Made by a program: the position numbers and the translations under genes. From NCBI RefSeq assembly GCF_028767025.1, contig NZ_JAJQXX010000007.1, positions 1 to 64,000 on the forward strand: a stretch of 64,000 nucleotides of DNA, read 5' to 3'. The DNA comes from Blautia sp. XA-2221 (lineage in GTDB: Bacteria; Bacillota; Clostridia; Lachnospirales; Lachnospiraceae). The notes under the pieces are model-generated. The model worked only from the letters and a program-made list of their open reading frames with translations, was not told the DNA's origin and searched no databases. Positions 44,259 to 52,973 of the stretch are shown one piece after another (position 1 is the first letter of the stretch; each line of letters begins with the position of its first letter).

Positions 44259-46280
44259 ATGAAGAACAAATATCTGACAAAATATTTATGTATTACATTG
44301 ATTTCCGGTACAGTTCTGTCAAGTCCGGCGGCTGTAATGGCCGGTAATGAGGGAGTGGAGACTGTAGTGGATTTTGGTGACGGTTCAGGACAGGGAGAAA
44401 CAGCTCCGACGCCTACGGAAGCACCTGCCACACCTGCACCCACGGTAGCTCCGGTACCGACAGAGGCGCCTGTTACACCTGCGCCTACAGAAGCACCGCA
44501 GCCAACTGTGGCGCCGGAACCAACGGGAACACCGGAACCCGGTCCAACGGTGACACCACAGCCTTCACCTACCATAACACCGGGACCAACGGTAACGCCT
44601 CAGCCAAGTGTTACGGTAACACCACAGCCAACTGTGACTCCGGAAGCGGATCAGCAGGCAGTAAAAGCTCTTATTGCTGAAATTGACAGGCTTTCAGGAG
44701 AAAAGCTTACATTAAAGCATGAAAAAAAGCTCAAAGAGCTTCGCAAGATCTATGATGAGTTTACAGAAGAAGAAAAGAAGCTTGTGACAAATTATGATGT
44801 TCTTGTAAAAATGGAAAAGAGAATGGAAACTCTTAAAAAACAGGAAGACAAGGATGACAACAAAACGGATTTTTCAGACGGCTCTGAAACAGGTAAGACA
44901 GGAACTCCGGTATACTACACCAGTATGGTTTCCAATCTTCATGCAGGAAGAGAATTTTATCTGGACAGTCTGAAAAATAATTATCAGCTTACTTTTTCAG
45001 ATGATTTTGCTTCTGTAATGGATCAGATTGAAAAGGAATATAAAGAAAAGAATGGTCTGACAGATACCAGCGATGCCCGTGAAAATGGTCTGACGGCTTC
45101 TTCGGATTCACTCCTGGTGAGAAACTGGCAGGATATTCTTGCTGTTTATGTTTTTGAAGAGAGCCAGAATGGCGTTAAGGAATTTAAAATGGATTCCTCT
45201 TCCAAAAACAGGCTGGCAGAAATTTTTGCGGAAATGAATCCAATTGTGAGAGATGAGGAGAATCCTTCTCATGTTTCCTATGGAAATTATCATATTAATA
45301 CCTACATAAAGAAAAACAGGATTCCTCAGGAACAGAGAGGTGTTCTTAAAAAATATGTGGAAACAGACTGTAAACTTCTCTGTGCGGTTGTAACGGATGC
45401 AAAAGGTTTTGTGCGTCAGAGTGTAGGCGATGATGTATCAGAGGAACGTGTAAATGTGATCACGGCAGCATACTCTCTGGTTGGAGAGGTGGGCTATTTC
45501 TGGGGCGGTAAGTCTACAGCAATCGGTAAGGACGCAAACTGGGGAAATGCGGAAAAGGTAGATGCGGCAGGAAGTCCAAGTACAGGCAGCACAAGAGCCT
45601 ATGGACTGGACTGCAGCGGTTTTGTTACCTGGTCAGTGATCAATGGATATCTGAACCAGGGAATGCAGAGCAGCATAGGTGACGGAACATCGGAGCAGTG
45701 GCTTAATGCCAATGTTGTCAGTGAAGAAGATGCTCAGCCGGGGGATCTGGTATTCCAGAATGGACCTGAGGCAGGAAGCGACAATCATGTAGGTATTATC
45801 TGCGGTCAGACAGACGCGGGAGACTGGATTGCTGTACACTGTTCTTCCAGCAAAAACGGCGTTACAGTTGGAGAGGCTTATGGTGCAAGCTTCCGTTATA
45901 TCCGCCAGCCGGATTTCTATCCTACGGAGGAAGAACGGATTCAGATGCTCAGCGCTGGAGCTTCCACAGCAAATGTTTCGGCTCCGGAAAAATTGGAACA
46001 GAATGGAACAGCAGAAGATTTCGCTTCAGGCAGCGCTTCCGGTTCTGTGCCGCAGGGCGGAAACAGCGATGAAATTTTTGTTTCTGATGAAGATGCAGAA
46101 GTTATTTTTGAAGATATGGATGAGGAAGAACAGCCCGCAGTGACCGGACAGAGTCAGGGAACTGGTAATGCTGAGGTGACGGATACACTTCAGAGTATTC
46201 TTGACCAGAATGTTTCTGTTTCTCAGAAACCTTCAGAATCAGAGGAATTTGAGGATGTTGAGGTTATTTTTGAAGACTGA
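44259..46280 (+). CDS. Secreted NlpC/P60 peptidoglycan hydrolase with Pro/Thr-rich linker
   Basis: A 673-residue exported protein. Signal peptide 1-28 (ITLISGTVLSSPAAVMAG). Residues 45-130 are low-complexity Pro-Thr-Ala repeats (PTPTEAPATPAPT and variants), a probable wall-spanning linker. Residues 135-195 are a charged helical segment. The NlpC/P60 domain lies near 400-555: YGLDCSGFVTWSVINGY with catalytic Cys, NHVGIICG with His, and a further HCSSS. It cleaves wall peptides. The C-terminal 100 residues are acidic and contain the phrase EVIFED twice, once as the very end. A purine-rich GGAAGGGAG lies 13 bases before the ATG. Ends at a strong terminator. Confidence 0.88.
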   Translation: MKNKYLTKYLCITLISGTVLSSPAAVMAGNEGVETVVDFGDGSGQGETAPTPTEAPATPAPTVAPVPTEAPVTPAPTEAPQPTVAPEPTGTPEPGPTVTPQPSPTITPGPTVTPQPSVTVTPQPTVTPEADQQAVKALIAEIDRLSGEKLTLKHEKKLKELRKIYDEFTEEEKKLVTNYDVLVKMEKRMETLKKQEDKDDNKTDFSDGSETGKTGTPVYYTSMVSNLHAGREFYLDSLKNNYQLTFSDDFASVMDQIEKEYKEKNGLTDTSDARENGLTASSDSLLVRNWQDILAVYVFEESQNGVKEFKMDSSSKNRLAEIFAEMNPIVRDEENPSHVSYGNYHINTYIKKNRIPQEQRGVLKKYVETDCKLLCAVVTDAKGFVRQSVGDDVSEERVNVITAAYSLVGEVGYFWGGKSTAIGKDANWGNAEKVDAAGSPSTGSTRAYGLDCSGFVTWSVINGYLNQGMQSSIGDGTSEQWLNANVVSEEDAQPGDLVFQNGPEAGSDNHVGIICGQTDAGDWIAVHCSSSKNGVTVGEAYGASFRYIRQPDFYPTEEERIQMLSAGASTANVSAPEKLEQNGTAEDFASGSASGSVPQGGNSDEIFVSDEDAEVIFEDMDEEEQPAVTGQSQGTGNAEVTDTLQSILDQNVSVSQKPSESEEFEDVEVIFED

Positions 46281-46326
46281 TCTGAAAGAGAAATCCTACA
46301 GCAACTGTTTACACGCAGCATAACAT

Positions 46327-46368
46327 ATGCCCATGCGGAAAAATGAAATCCGCATGGGCATGATTTTT
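46327..46368 (+). terminator. terminator of NlpC/P60 gene
   Basis: A perfect 13-bp stem (ATGCCCATGCGGA with TCCGCATGGGCAT) runs into GATTTTT. Its stem contains an ATG that extends the next open frame; that start is rejected for this reason. Confidence 0.85.
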
Positions 46369-46383
46369 CAAAAGGAGAAACAA

Positions 46384-47628
46384 ATGAAAAAAAGGCGTTT
46401 TCCCAAGCTCTTTTTTCTGTTATTTTTGCTTCTGATCGTTGCCGGTATTGCGTCTGGTATATTGCAGAAAAAGGACTCCGGCAGTGACCGGGAAGGAAAA
46501 ACAGGACTGAAACAGATAGTAGATGCAGCCGGATCTGTGTTTGATCAGGAGCCGGAACAGGTTAAAAAACTCCGGGAGCAGAAAATTGCGCAGACAGATG
46601 AGGGGCATCAGGAATATTATTTTCAGCTTTTGAAAGAACAGGAAAAAAATATCTACAGACAAATGCTGCAGGGGATTCGGGAGAGAAAAGAGAAATTTTA
46701 TCTGACCTCTTCGGAGGATGCGGTGATTGACAGGGTATACCATGCTGTTTTGAAGGACCATCCGGAACTTTTCTGGATCCATAATCGGGAGGCTGTTTAC
46801 AGGACTTCTTATCCGGGAGAGGATTACAGCCTGTTTTCCCCGGGATACACTTATACGGATGGAGAAATCCAGGAGATCCAGGCAGCCGTGGAACAGGGAT
46901 ATCAGGAAATGACTGCAATGATACCGGAAAATGCAGATGATTATGAAAAGGTCAAAACAGTTTATACATATCTGATTGATACAACAGAATATGTTTCATC
47001 TGAGCACGATCAGAATATCGCGGGTGTTTTCTGGAAAAAACAGGCAGTATGCGCCGGGTATGCCAGGGCGGTCCAGTATTGCCTGGAAAGGCTGGGGGTT
47101 CCCTGTATTTATGTGGAGGGAAGCGCAAAAGACAGTGCGGATGGACACGCATGGAATATTGTGTTGCTTGACGGACAGTATTATTATGTGGATGCAACAA
47201 ATGGAGATCAGCCGGAATTTCTGGAAGGAGATGCGGTTCAATTTGCGGAGCATAAAACAATACTGTATGATTATCTCTGCCCGTTTCCGGACGAGTATCG
47301 GGAAATCTACACGCCTTCCCGGGAATTTTCCGTACCGGAATGTACAGCAGTGGATAAAAATTTTTATGTGCTGAATCAGGGCTGCTTTGACAGTTATGAC
47401 AGCGAAGCTCTTTACAGATATTGTAAGATGCGTCTGGACAACGGGGCAGCTGTGGTGAGGTTCAAATTCAGCACGCAGGAAGCGTATAATGAAGCTTACA
47501 GAGAATGGATACAGGAGAGCTATATTGATCGTGTAGCAGAATATTATCTCCAGCTTTACGGGCTGGATTCTGTGGGGTATCATTACGGACTTCTGGAAAA
47601 TATGAAAACTATGTATTTTATGTTCTGA
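46384..47628 (+). CDS. Membrane-anchored transglutaminase-like protein
   Basis: A 414-residue protein. Residues 5-27 form an N-terminal membrane anchor after KKRRFPK. A helical region (50-130) precedes a transglutaminase-like domain near 190-290: VCAGYARAVQYCLERLGVPC holds the catalytic Cys, GHAWNIVLLDGQYYYVDATNG holds the His and Asp. Such surface domains act as peptidases or amidases or bind wall peptides. AAAAGGAGAAACAA precedes the chosen ATG. It is followed 27 bases later by the TMEM198-like membrane gene, so the two may be co-transcribed. Confidence 0.85.
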   Translation: MKKRRFPKLFFLLFLLLIVAGIASGILQKKDSGSDREGKTGLKQIVDAAGSVFDQEPEQVKKLREQKIAQTDEGHQEYYFQLLKEQEKNIYRQMLQGIRERKEKFYLTSSEDAVIDRVYHAVLKDHPELFWIHNREAVYRTSYPGEDYSLFSPGYTYTDGEIQEIQAAVEQGYQEMTAMIPENADDYEKVKTVYTYLIDTTEYVSSEHDQNIAGVFWKKQAVCAGYARAVQYCLERLGVPCIYVEGSAKDSADGHAWNIVLLDGQYYYVDATNGDQPEFLEGDAVQFAEHKTILYDYLCPFPDEYREIYTPSREFSVPECTAVDKNFYVLNQGCFDSYDSEALYRYCKMRLDNGAAVVRFKFSTQEAYNEAYREWIQESYIDRVAEYYLQLYGLDSVGYHYGLLENMKTMYFMF

Positions 47629-47655
47629 CATATAACATAAAGGAGGAAAAAGAGT

Positions 47656-49020
47656 ATGAACAGCATTCTGGATATCCTGCTGAGGGGAATGGATATGATA
47701 GAACGGTTCCGGTCTGCTTCAGCAGTAACAGATATACAGCTGATAGGGTTTGGGATCCTGCTGGTATTTGGTGTCATAAACTGTATTCTTGGATACAGGC
47801 TTCTCCGTTTCTGGATGATGCTTTTTGCTTTTGTCATTGGAACGGGTCTTGGATATGGAGCCTCGTTTTTTATGGAGATCAGTGACAATACCGTACGGAT
47901 TGCGGTTGGTGTCGGAGTAGGTGTTGTGTTGGCAATTCTTGTATTTATAAGTTATAAGGTAGGTATTTTTGTTCTGGGAGCAGGCCTAGGTCTGGGAATT
48001 GCCATTTATGTTCTGCATCCGACTACTTCTCTGGTATTTTTTATCTGCCTTCTTGCGGGAGCGGGACTGGGAACACTTGCCATGAAGTGGGCAAAAGAGG
48101 TGATCATTGTAGGAACCAGTCTCCTTGGTGGTGCGATGGCAGGTATGTCTCTGGCAAAAATCGGGGGACTGGGGGATTTTCCTTATGGGATCGGGCTCAG
48201 CGCAGCCTTTGCTGTTCTTGGTATGCTGATCCAGTTTGCAACCAACCGCAGCAGATACGAAGAGGATGAGGAAGAATATGAAGCTTCTGCCGGGCGGTCT
48301 AAGAAGAAACAACGCCGGGAGAAAGAGGATTATGATCTGTATCCGGATGTTGAAGAAGAAATGTATTATGAATCTCCGGTAAGAAGAAAAAGAGTACAGG
48401 AAGAGAAAGCTGAAAAGGGCACAAGGCGACGTTCCTCAGTTGACGAAAAACGAGATGCTAGAAGAAATGCTCCGGACAGAAGGGATTCTCCGGTGATGAG
48501 AAATTATTCAGAAAACAGAGGCTCATCCAGAAAACACACTCCGGTGGATATCCAGGTAGGAGAAAAAGACAGAAAGCGCCGTATTGTGGATGAGTATGGA
48601 CTGGATCCGGACAAGACCATTGTGTATCGTCCCAGGCGGACAAAGGATCCGGAGCTTGATCTGCCCCTTGATTCTTATGCATATGATGATTCTTACGGAC
48701 GGCCTTCTTATAGTATGAACCCAGGAAGAAAACAGACCTATACCATTCGGGTAGATCGGCCGGAACAAAAAAATCAGGAAGAATTTTCTGACGAACTGGA
48801 TAGATATCCTGACAGCTGGAAGGAAAGGGAGTTTTATGCAGATCTGAAACAACCGGACAGATATGAGGATTTTTGTGACGATCCTATTGATGAGGATGAG
48901 CTTGATGAGGAAATCCTCAGAGAAATGATGGAAGAGGAAGACAGAGAAAGTATTCTTCCGTGGAAGAAAATTTCAGAGAGAAAGACGGGAAAGGACAGAC
49001 GAAATGGCAAAAGAGGCTAA
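47656..49020 (+). CDS. Membrane protein with TMEM198/DUF4203-like core and long charged tail
   Basis: A 454-residue protein. Residues 25-195 contain about seven hydrophobic segments rich in Gly (LGYGASFFMEISDN, GAGLGLGIAIYVLHP, LLGGAMAGMSLAKIGGLG), as in the DUF4203/TMEM198-like family. Residues 200-454 are hydrophilic and strongly charged: Arg/Lys/Glu stretches (YEEDEEEYEASAGRSKKKQ) then an acidic end. Function is unknown. AAAGGAGGAAAAAG precedes the ATG. The last 17 bases overlap the YbaK gene, suggesting coupled translation. Confidence 0.75.
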   Translation: MNSILDILLRGMDMIERFRSASAVTDIQLIGFGILLVFGVINCILGYRLLRFWMMLFAFVIGTGLGYGASFFMEISDNTVRIAVGVGVGVVLAILVFISYKVGIFVLGAGLGLGIAIYVLHPTTSLVFFICLLAGAGLGTLAMKWAKEVIIVGTSLLGGAMAGMSLAKIGGLGDFPYGIGLSAAFAVLGMLIQFATNRSRYEEDEEEYEASAGRSKKKQRREKEDYDLYPDVEEEMYYESPVRRKRVQEEKAEKGTRRRSSVDEKRDARRNAPDRRDSPVMRNYSENRGSSRKHTPVDIQVGEKDRKRRIVDEYGLDPDKTIVYRPRRTKDPELDLPLDSYAYDDSYGRPSYSMNPGRKQTYTIRVDRPEQKNQEEFSDELDRYPDSWKEREFYADLKQPDRYEDFCDDPIDEDELDEEILREMMEEEDRESILPWKKISERKTGKDRRNGKRG

Positions 49021-49480
49021 AACAAACGCCATGAGGATGCTGGAAAGGAAAAAGATTTCCTATGAGGCATTTCCTTATGAATGTGATGAATTTATAGACG
49101 GGATCCACAGTGCGGATCTGGTGGGCGCTCCTTACGAGCAGTCCTTTAAAACTTTGGTAATGGAAGGAAAAAGCGGGGGCTATTATGTGTTCGTGGTACC
49201 GATCCAGAAAGAGGTTGACAGAAAAGCTGCGGCAAAGGCAGTGGGGGAAAAGGCAGTGGACATGATCCATGTAAAGGATATCCTGAAGATCACAGGTTAT
49301 GTAAGAGGCGGCTGCAGCCCGCTGGGAATGAAGAAAGCATATCCCACAGTGTTTGATTCCTCAGCAGAAAATTTTGAGGAAATTTATATAAGCGGAGGAC
49401 GTATCGGACTGACTCTGAAGGTTCCGGTAAGAAGCCTTCTGGAAGTAACCCAGGGAAAAACGGCAGACATCACTTTGTAA
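49004..49480 (+). CDS. Cys-tRNA(Pro)/Cys-tRNA(Cys) deacylase, YbaK/EbsC family
   Basis: A 158-residue editing hydrolase of the YbaK type. It has the start NAMRMLERKKISYEAFPYE, a key Lys in FKTLVMEGKSGGYYVFVVP near 48, and GYVRGGCSPLGMKKAYPTVF near 98. It removes cysteine misattached to tRNA(Pro). The length fits the family. It overlaps the end of the membrane-protein gene by 17 bases. Its last codons form part of the terminator stem. Confidence 0.92.
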   Translation: MAKEAKTNAMRMLERKKISYEAFPYECDEFIDGIHSADLVGAPYEQSFKTLVMEGKSGGYYVFVVPIQKEVDRKAAAKAVGEKAVDMIHVKDILKITGYVRGGCSPLGMKKAYPTVFDSSAENFEEIYISGGRIGLTLKVPVRSLLEVTQGKTADITL

Positions 49481-49499
49481 GTGGTGCCTGCCGTCTTTT
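49460..49499. terminator. bidirectional terminator between YbaK and ABC-F genes
   Basis: ACGGCAGACATCACTT pairs with AAGTGGTGCCTGCCGT (two G-T or mismatched pairs). It has A-run on the left and CTTTT on the right, so it can work for both convergent transcripts. Confidence 0.75.
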
Positions 49500-49525
49500 C
49501 ATTTCTGTTGGGCTTTATACAATGT

Positions 49526-51166
49526 TTAGTTGTCGGAAGCGTCTTCCTCATTGATCTCAAATACATGACGTTTCTTTGCCATTTCATCACTGGCAAGATA
49601 TTCATCGTAGGTTGTGATCTTGTCAATGAGTTTTCCGTCAGGGAGGATCTCCATGATACGGTTGGCTGTTGTCTGAACAAACTGGTGGTCATGGGAGGTA
49701 AAAAGAATAACTCCCGGGAACTTGATCAGTCCGTTGTTCAGAGCGGTAATGGATTCCATATCCAGGTGGTTGGTGGGCTCGTCCAGAACAAGGATATTTG
49801 CGCCGGAGATCATCATTTTGGAAAGGAGACAGCGCACCTTTTCGCCACCGGAAAGAACTTTGACACGTTTTACTCCATCCTCGCCCGGGAAAAGCATACG
49901 TCCCAGGAAGCCTCTGACATAGGTGGCGTCCTTGATCTCAGAATACTGGGTCAGCCAGTCGGTGATAGTAAGATCATTGTCAAATTCCTGAGTGTTGTCT
50001 TTTGGGAAATAAGCCTGGGAGGTTGTTACACCCCATTTATAATTTCCCTCATCCGGTTCCAGCTCTCCCATAAGGATGCGGAAGAAGGTGGTGATAGCCT
50101 GCTCGTTAGCGCCTACAAAAGCTACCTTATCATCATGGCCCAGAGTAAAGGAAATGTTGTCCAGAACTTTTACTCCGTCAATTGTTTTGGAAAGATTTTC
50201 CACCATAAGAACTTCGTTTCCGATCTCGCGGTTTGGACGGAAGTCGATATAAGGATATTTACGGCTTGAGGGACGCATATCATCAAGCTGGATTTTTTCC
50301 AGGGCACGTTTACGAGAAGTCGCCTGCTTGGATTTGGATGCGTTGGCGCTGAAACGGGAAATAAATTCCTGCAGCTCCTTGATCTTTTCTTCTTTCTTTT
50401 TGTTTGCCTCTTTCATCTGCTTGATAAGAAGCTGGCTGGATTCAAACCAGAAATCATAGTTTCCTGCATAAAGCTGGATTTTGCCATAGTCAATGTCGGC
50501 AGTGTGGGTGCAGACTTTATTAAGGAAATAACGGTCGTGAGAAACTACGATGATAGTATTGTCAAAGTTGATCAGGAATTCTTCCAGCCATTCAATAGCA
50601 GGGAGATCCAGGTGGTTAGTAGGCTCATCCAGAAGAAGGATGTCCGGGTTTCCAAAAAGTGCCTGAGCCAGAAGTACCTTGACTTTCTGGCTTCCTGTAA
50701 GATCGGCCATCTGTGAGTAATGGAATTCTGTTTCAATGCCCAGACCGTTCAGAAGGGTTGCGGCGTCAGATTCTGCCTCCCATCCGTTCATTTCTGCAAA
50801 TTCGCCTTCCAGTTCACTGGCGCGGATGCCGTCTTCGTCTGTAAAATCTTCCTTTGCGTAAATGGCCTCTTTTTCTTTCATAATCTCATACAGTCTGGAA
50901 TTTCCCATAATGACTGTATCCAGAACAGGATAGGCGTCATATTTAAAATGATCCTGCTGCAGGAAAGAAAGACGCTGTCCGGGTGTGATCACAATGTCGC
51001 CGTTGGTTGGTTCAAGCTGTCCGGACAGGATCTTCAGAAAAGTAGATTTTCCTGCACCGTTGGCGCCAATGAGACCGTAGCAGTTTCCTTCTGTGAATTT
51101 GATGTTGACATCTTCAAACAGGGCTTTTTTTCCAACCCTAAGAGTGATGTTATTTGCTGAAATCAT
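49526..51166 (-). CDS. ABC-F family ATPase, YbiT/YkpA-like
   Basis: A 546-residue protein with two nucleotide-binding domains and no membrane segments. NBD1 has Walker A GANGAGKST near residue 34 and LLLDEPTNHLD, with the atypical signature LTGSQKVKVLLAQALF. A long linker (240-305) is the ribosome-reaching P-site interaction motif. NBD2 has LSGGEKVRCLLSKMM and LVLDEPTNHLD, but its Walker A reads GANEQAITTF at 352-361, with Ile358 where Lys is expected. ABC-F proteins act on stalled ribosomes; some give antibiotic resistance, but this branch is housekeeping. GAAAAGAGGT precedes the ATG. Confidence 0.9.
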   Translation of the reverse strand: MISANNITLRVGKKALFEDVNIKFTEGNCYGLIGANGAGKSTFLKILSGQLEPTNGDIVITPGQRLSFLQQDHFKYDAYPVLDTVIMGNSRLYEIMKEKEAIYAKEDFTDEDGIRASELEGEFAEMNGWEAESDAATLLNGLGIETEFHYSQMADLTGSQKVKVLLAQALFGNPDILLLDEPTNHLDLPAIEWLEEFLINFDNTIIVVSHDRYFLNKVCTHTADIDYGKIQLYAGNYDFWFESSQLLIKQMKEANKKKEEKIKELQEFISRFSANASKSKQATSRKRALEKIQLDDMRPSSRKYPYIDFRPNREIGNEVLMVENLSKTIDGVKVLDNISFTLGHDDKVAFVGANEQAITTFFRILMGELEPDEGNYKWGVTTSQAYFPKDNTQEFDNDLTITDWLTQYSEIKDATYVRGFLGRMLFPGEDGVKRVKVLSGGEKVRCLLSKMMISGANILVLDEPTNHLDMESITALNNGLIKFPGVILFTSHDHQFVQTTANRIMEILPDGKLIDKITTYDEYLASDEMAKKRHVFEINEEDASDN

Positions 51167-51278
51167 AAAGTACCTCTTTTCTTCGTTACGGTTACGGTTT
51201 TACATTTTATCAGGATGCTGTTTTTTGCAGCTCATTCCCATTGTACCGTAAAGTCTGGATTTTGCAAGAGTTATTTTC

Positions 51279-51307
51279 TTGAAAAATCAACAGGACACTG
51301 CTATAAT
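51279..51307 (+). promoter_or_regulatory. promoter of ccdA-like gene
   Basis: TTGAAA and a perfect TATAAT are separated by 17 bases, upstream of both candidate start codons of the CcdA-like gene. Confidence 0.65.
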
Positions 51308-51371
51308 CAAGTTTTAAAAGGAAATGAACAGAAAATATGGCTGTATTTCTATAGAAGGGAGATTGTTATTT

Positions 51372-52061
51372 ATGACTGAAATCATAAAGTCGCTTACAGA
51401 GATGATGACGCAAAATCTCTGGGCAGCGCCTGTATTGAGCCTTGTGGCAGGGATCATTACCTCTTTTACCCCCTGCTCTCTTGCTTCGGTACCCATGCTT
51501 CTGGCCTGCGTGGGGGCTGTGGAGGCAGACCGCAAAAAAGCTGTGTGCCTGTCCCTTTCCATGGCTTCGGGAATGGCAGTGACCTTTGGGATTTTTGGCT
51601 CAGTTGCGTCCTTTATCGGGCACCGGATGCATGAGGCCGGACACTGGTGGACAATTCTTATGGGAATTCTTATGATTCTGATGGCCCTTCAGGTATTTGG
51701 TGTCATCAGTCTGATTCCTCACATCCATATGTCGGAGCACATGACAAAAAAAGGATATATCGGAGCGTTTTTCACAGGGGCTCTGGGTGGGGTGTTTGCT
51801 TCCCATTGCGCAATTCCGGTTATGGTTGCCCTTCTGGCTCTGGTTGCGGAGCTGGGGCAGAATGCCTGGTGGGGCGTTTTACTGATGGTGCTTTATGCTG
51901 TAGGTCACAGTGTGCTTTTGGTGGGAACAGGAATCGGTTACAGTTATGTGGACCGGGTAATAAAAAATCCCCGATATGCGGCAGCAGGGGTGTGGCTCAG
52001 GAGGATTCTTGGCGTTGTGATCCTGGCTTTTGGTATTTTGCTGATCTTTGCAGAAAAATAG
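51372..52061 (+). CDS. CcdA/DsbD-family thiol electron transporter
   Basis: A 229-residue membrane protein with six hydrophobic segments. The paired redox cysteines sit in SFTPCSLASVPMLLA near 35 and GVFASHCAIPVMVALLA near 145, the CcdA/DsbD core pattern. It moves reducing power from cytoplasmic thioredoxin to outward-facing proteins. No cytochrome c or thiol-disulfide partner is adjacent, so its client is unknown. I chose ATG 51372 after GAAGGGAG; an in-frame ATG at 51324, preceded by AAAAGGAA, would add 16 residues and remains possible. An Rrf2 gene follows. Confidence 0.85.
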   Translation: MTEIIKSLTEMMTQNLWAAPVLSLVAGIITSFTPCSLASVPMLLACVGAVEADRKKAVCLSLSMASGMAVTFGIFGSVASFIGHRMHEAGHWWTILMGILMILMALQVFGVISLIPHIHMSEHMTKKGYIGAFFTGALGGVFASHCAIPVMVALLALVAELGQNAWWGVLLMVLYAVGHSVLLVGTGIGYSYVDRVIKNPRYAAAGVWLRRILGVVILAFGILLIFAEK

Positions 52062-52136
52062 AAGGCAGTACCTTCCGTCTGTTCCGTTTACGGTGATCGC
52101 AGGAACGGAAATCATACAGGTTATTATTAAAGAATA

Positions 52137-52165
52137 TTGAATTTTTGCAGACAAATTGTTATAAT
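52137..52165 (+). promoter_or_regulatory. promoter of rrf2-family gene
   Basis: TTGAAT and a perfect TATAAT are separated by 17 bases, 110 bases before the regulator start codon. Confidence 0.6.
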
Positions 52166-52275
52166 TGGAAACATAGCATCGAGGGAATGAGCTAAAAAAG
52201 GAGATTCATAAAAACTGCTGGCTTTGATCAGTGACATCAGAGACGGACATAAGAGACAGTGGAGAGGGAAAAGAT

Positions 52276-52683
52276 ATGTTGATTACAAGAGAATGCGATT
52301 ATGCAGTACGAGTGATCCGTGCACTTTCGGGTGCGGAGCGGCTCAGTGTCGGAGAAATTTGTGAACGTGAGGAGATTACAGCCCCTTTTGCTTATAAAAT
52401 CCTGAAAAAACTTCAGAAAGCAAAGCTTGTCAGAGGCTTCAGAGGAGTCCATGGGGGATATTCCATGAATCGTACTCCGGGGGAGATCACTCTGTATGAT
52501 ATTTATACGGCAATAGACCCGGAACTTATGATTATAGAATGTATGGATCCAAAATATCAGTGTGTCAGAGACAACAGGGATAAAACGCCCTGCCTTGTTC
52601 ACCGGGAACTTGCAGAGATCCAGAAAGAATTGTGGAAACTTTTTAAGCGAAAAACACTGCAGGAGCTGTTTGACAGTATGTGA
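52276..52683 (+). CDS. Rrf2 family transcriptional regulator
   Basis: A 135-residue winged-helix regulator of the IscR/NsrR type. It has ITRECDYAVRVIRALSG at residues 3-19, recognition helix region EEITAPFAYKILKKLQKAKL, and GVHGGYSMNRTP. Three cysteines near 89, 97 and 107 (ECMDPKYQC, then TPCLVH) match the spacing class that binds an Fe-S cluster, so redox or iron sensing is inferred. The next gene is the large Fe-S enzyme pyruvate:ferredoxin oxidoreductase, a plausible target. GAGAGGGAAAAG precedes the chosen ATG; an in-frame ATG at 52231 lacks one. Confidence 0.88.
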   Translation: MLITRECDYAVRVIRALSGAERLSVGEICEREEITAPFAYKILKKLQKAKLVRGFRGVHGGYSMNRTPGEITLYDIYTAIDPELMIIECMDPKYQCVRDNRDKTPCLVHRELAEIQKELWKLFKRKTLQELFDSM

Positions 52684-52820
52684 ACCGGAGGATTTTACTG
52701 CCCGGTACAGCCGGAGCGGGATTCCGGTATACTGCCGTGACAGAGGGGGCAGAACGAATAAAAAGGAGTGGTCCGCCGCAAATGTGCATCATGGCACAGG
52801 AGGGGTGGAGCACTCCTTTG

Positions 52821-52852
52821 TTGTATACAAAAAATCAGAATGTTGTATACAA
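52821..52852. promoter_or_regulatory. tandem TTGTATACAA palindromes, candidate operator
   Basis: Two identical perfect 10-base palindromes, TTGTATACAA, start at 52821 and 52843, 22 bases apart (about two helical turns). Each is followed by an A-run and ATCAGAAT, making a longer direct repeat. They sit just upstream of the pyruvate:ferredoxin oxidoreductase promoter. The T-G-T-A-T-A-C-A shape resembles sites of GntR-type (FadR-branch) regulators; the actual protein is unknown. Confidence 0.65.
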
Positions 52853-52869
52853 AAAAAATCAGAATCCAG

Positions 52870-52899
52870 TTGGACAATATCATCGGAATATGATATAAT
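52870..52899 (+). promoter_or_regulatory. promoter of pyruvate:ferredoxin oxidoreductase gene
   Basis: TTGGAC and a perfect TATAAT (with an upstream TGA) are separated by 18 bases. The start site is expected near 52906, about 65 bases before the ATG. Confidence 0.75.
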
Positions 52900-52973
52900 C
52901 AGTAATGGAATTTTAGACTGGATGACAGCCTAGAAATAATTTTCATCATACCTTTAAGGAGGAAAAGAAAACT

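Noticed and set aside
44380-44650. Pro/Thr repeats considered as a CRISPR or tandem DNA repeat
   Set aside because: They are imperfect coding repeats of a protein linker with no constant repeat unit or spacers.
46327-46383. Upstream start codon for the transglutaminase-like gene
   Set aside because: The ATG is inside the stem of the preceding terminator; AAAAGGAG supports the start at 46384.
49481-50269. 262-codon open frame on the plus strand
   Set aside because: Antisense to the ABC-F gene and begins inside the bidirectional terminator.
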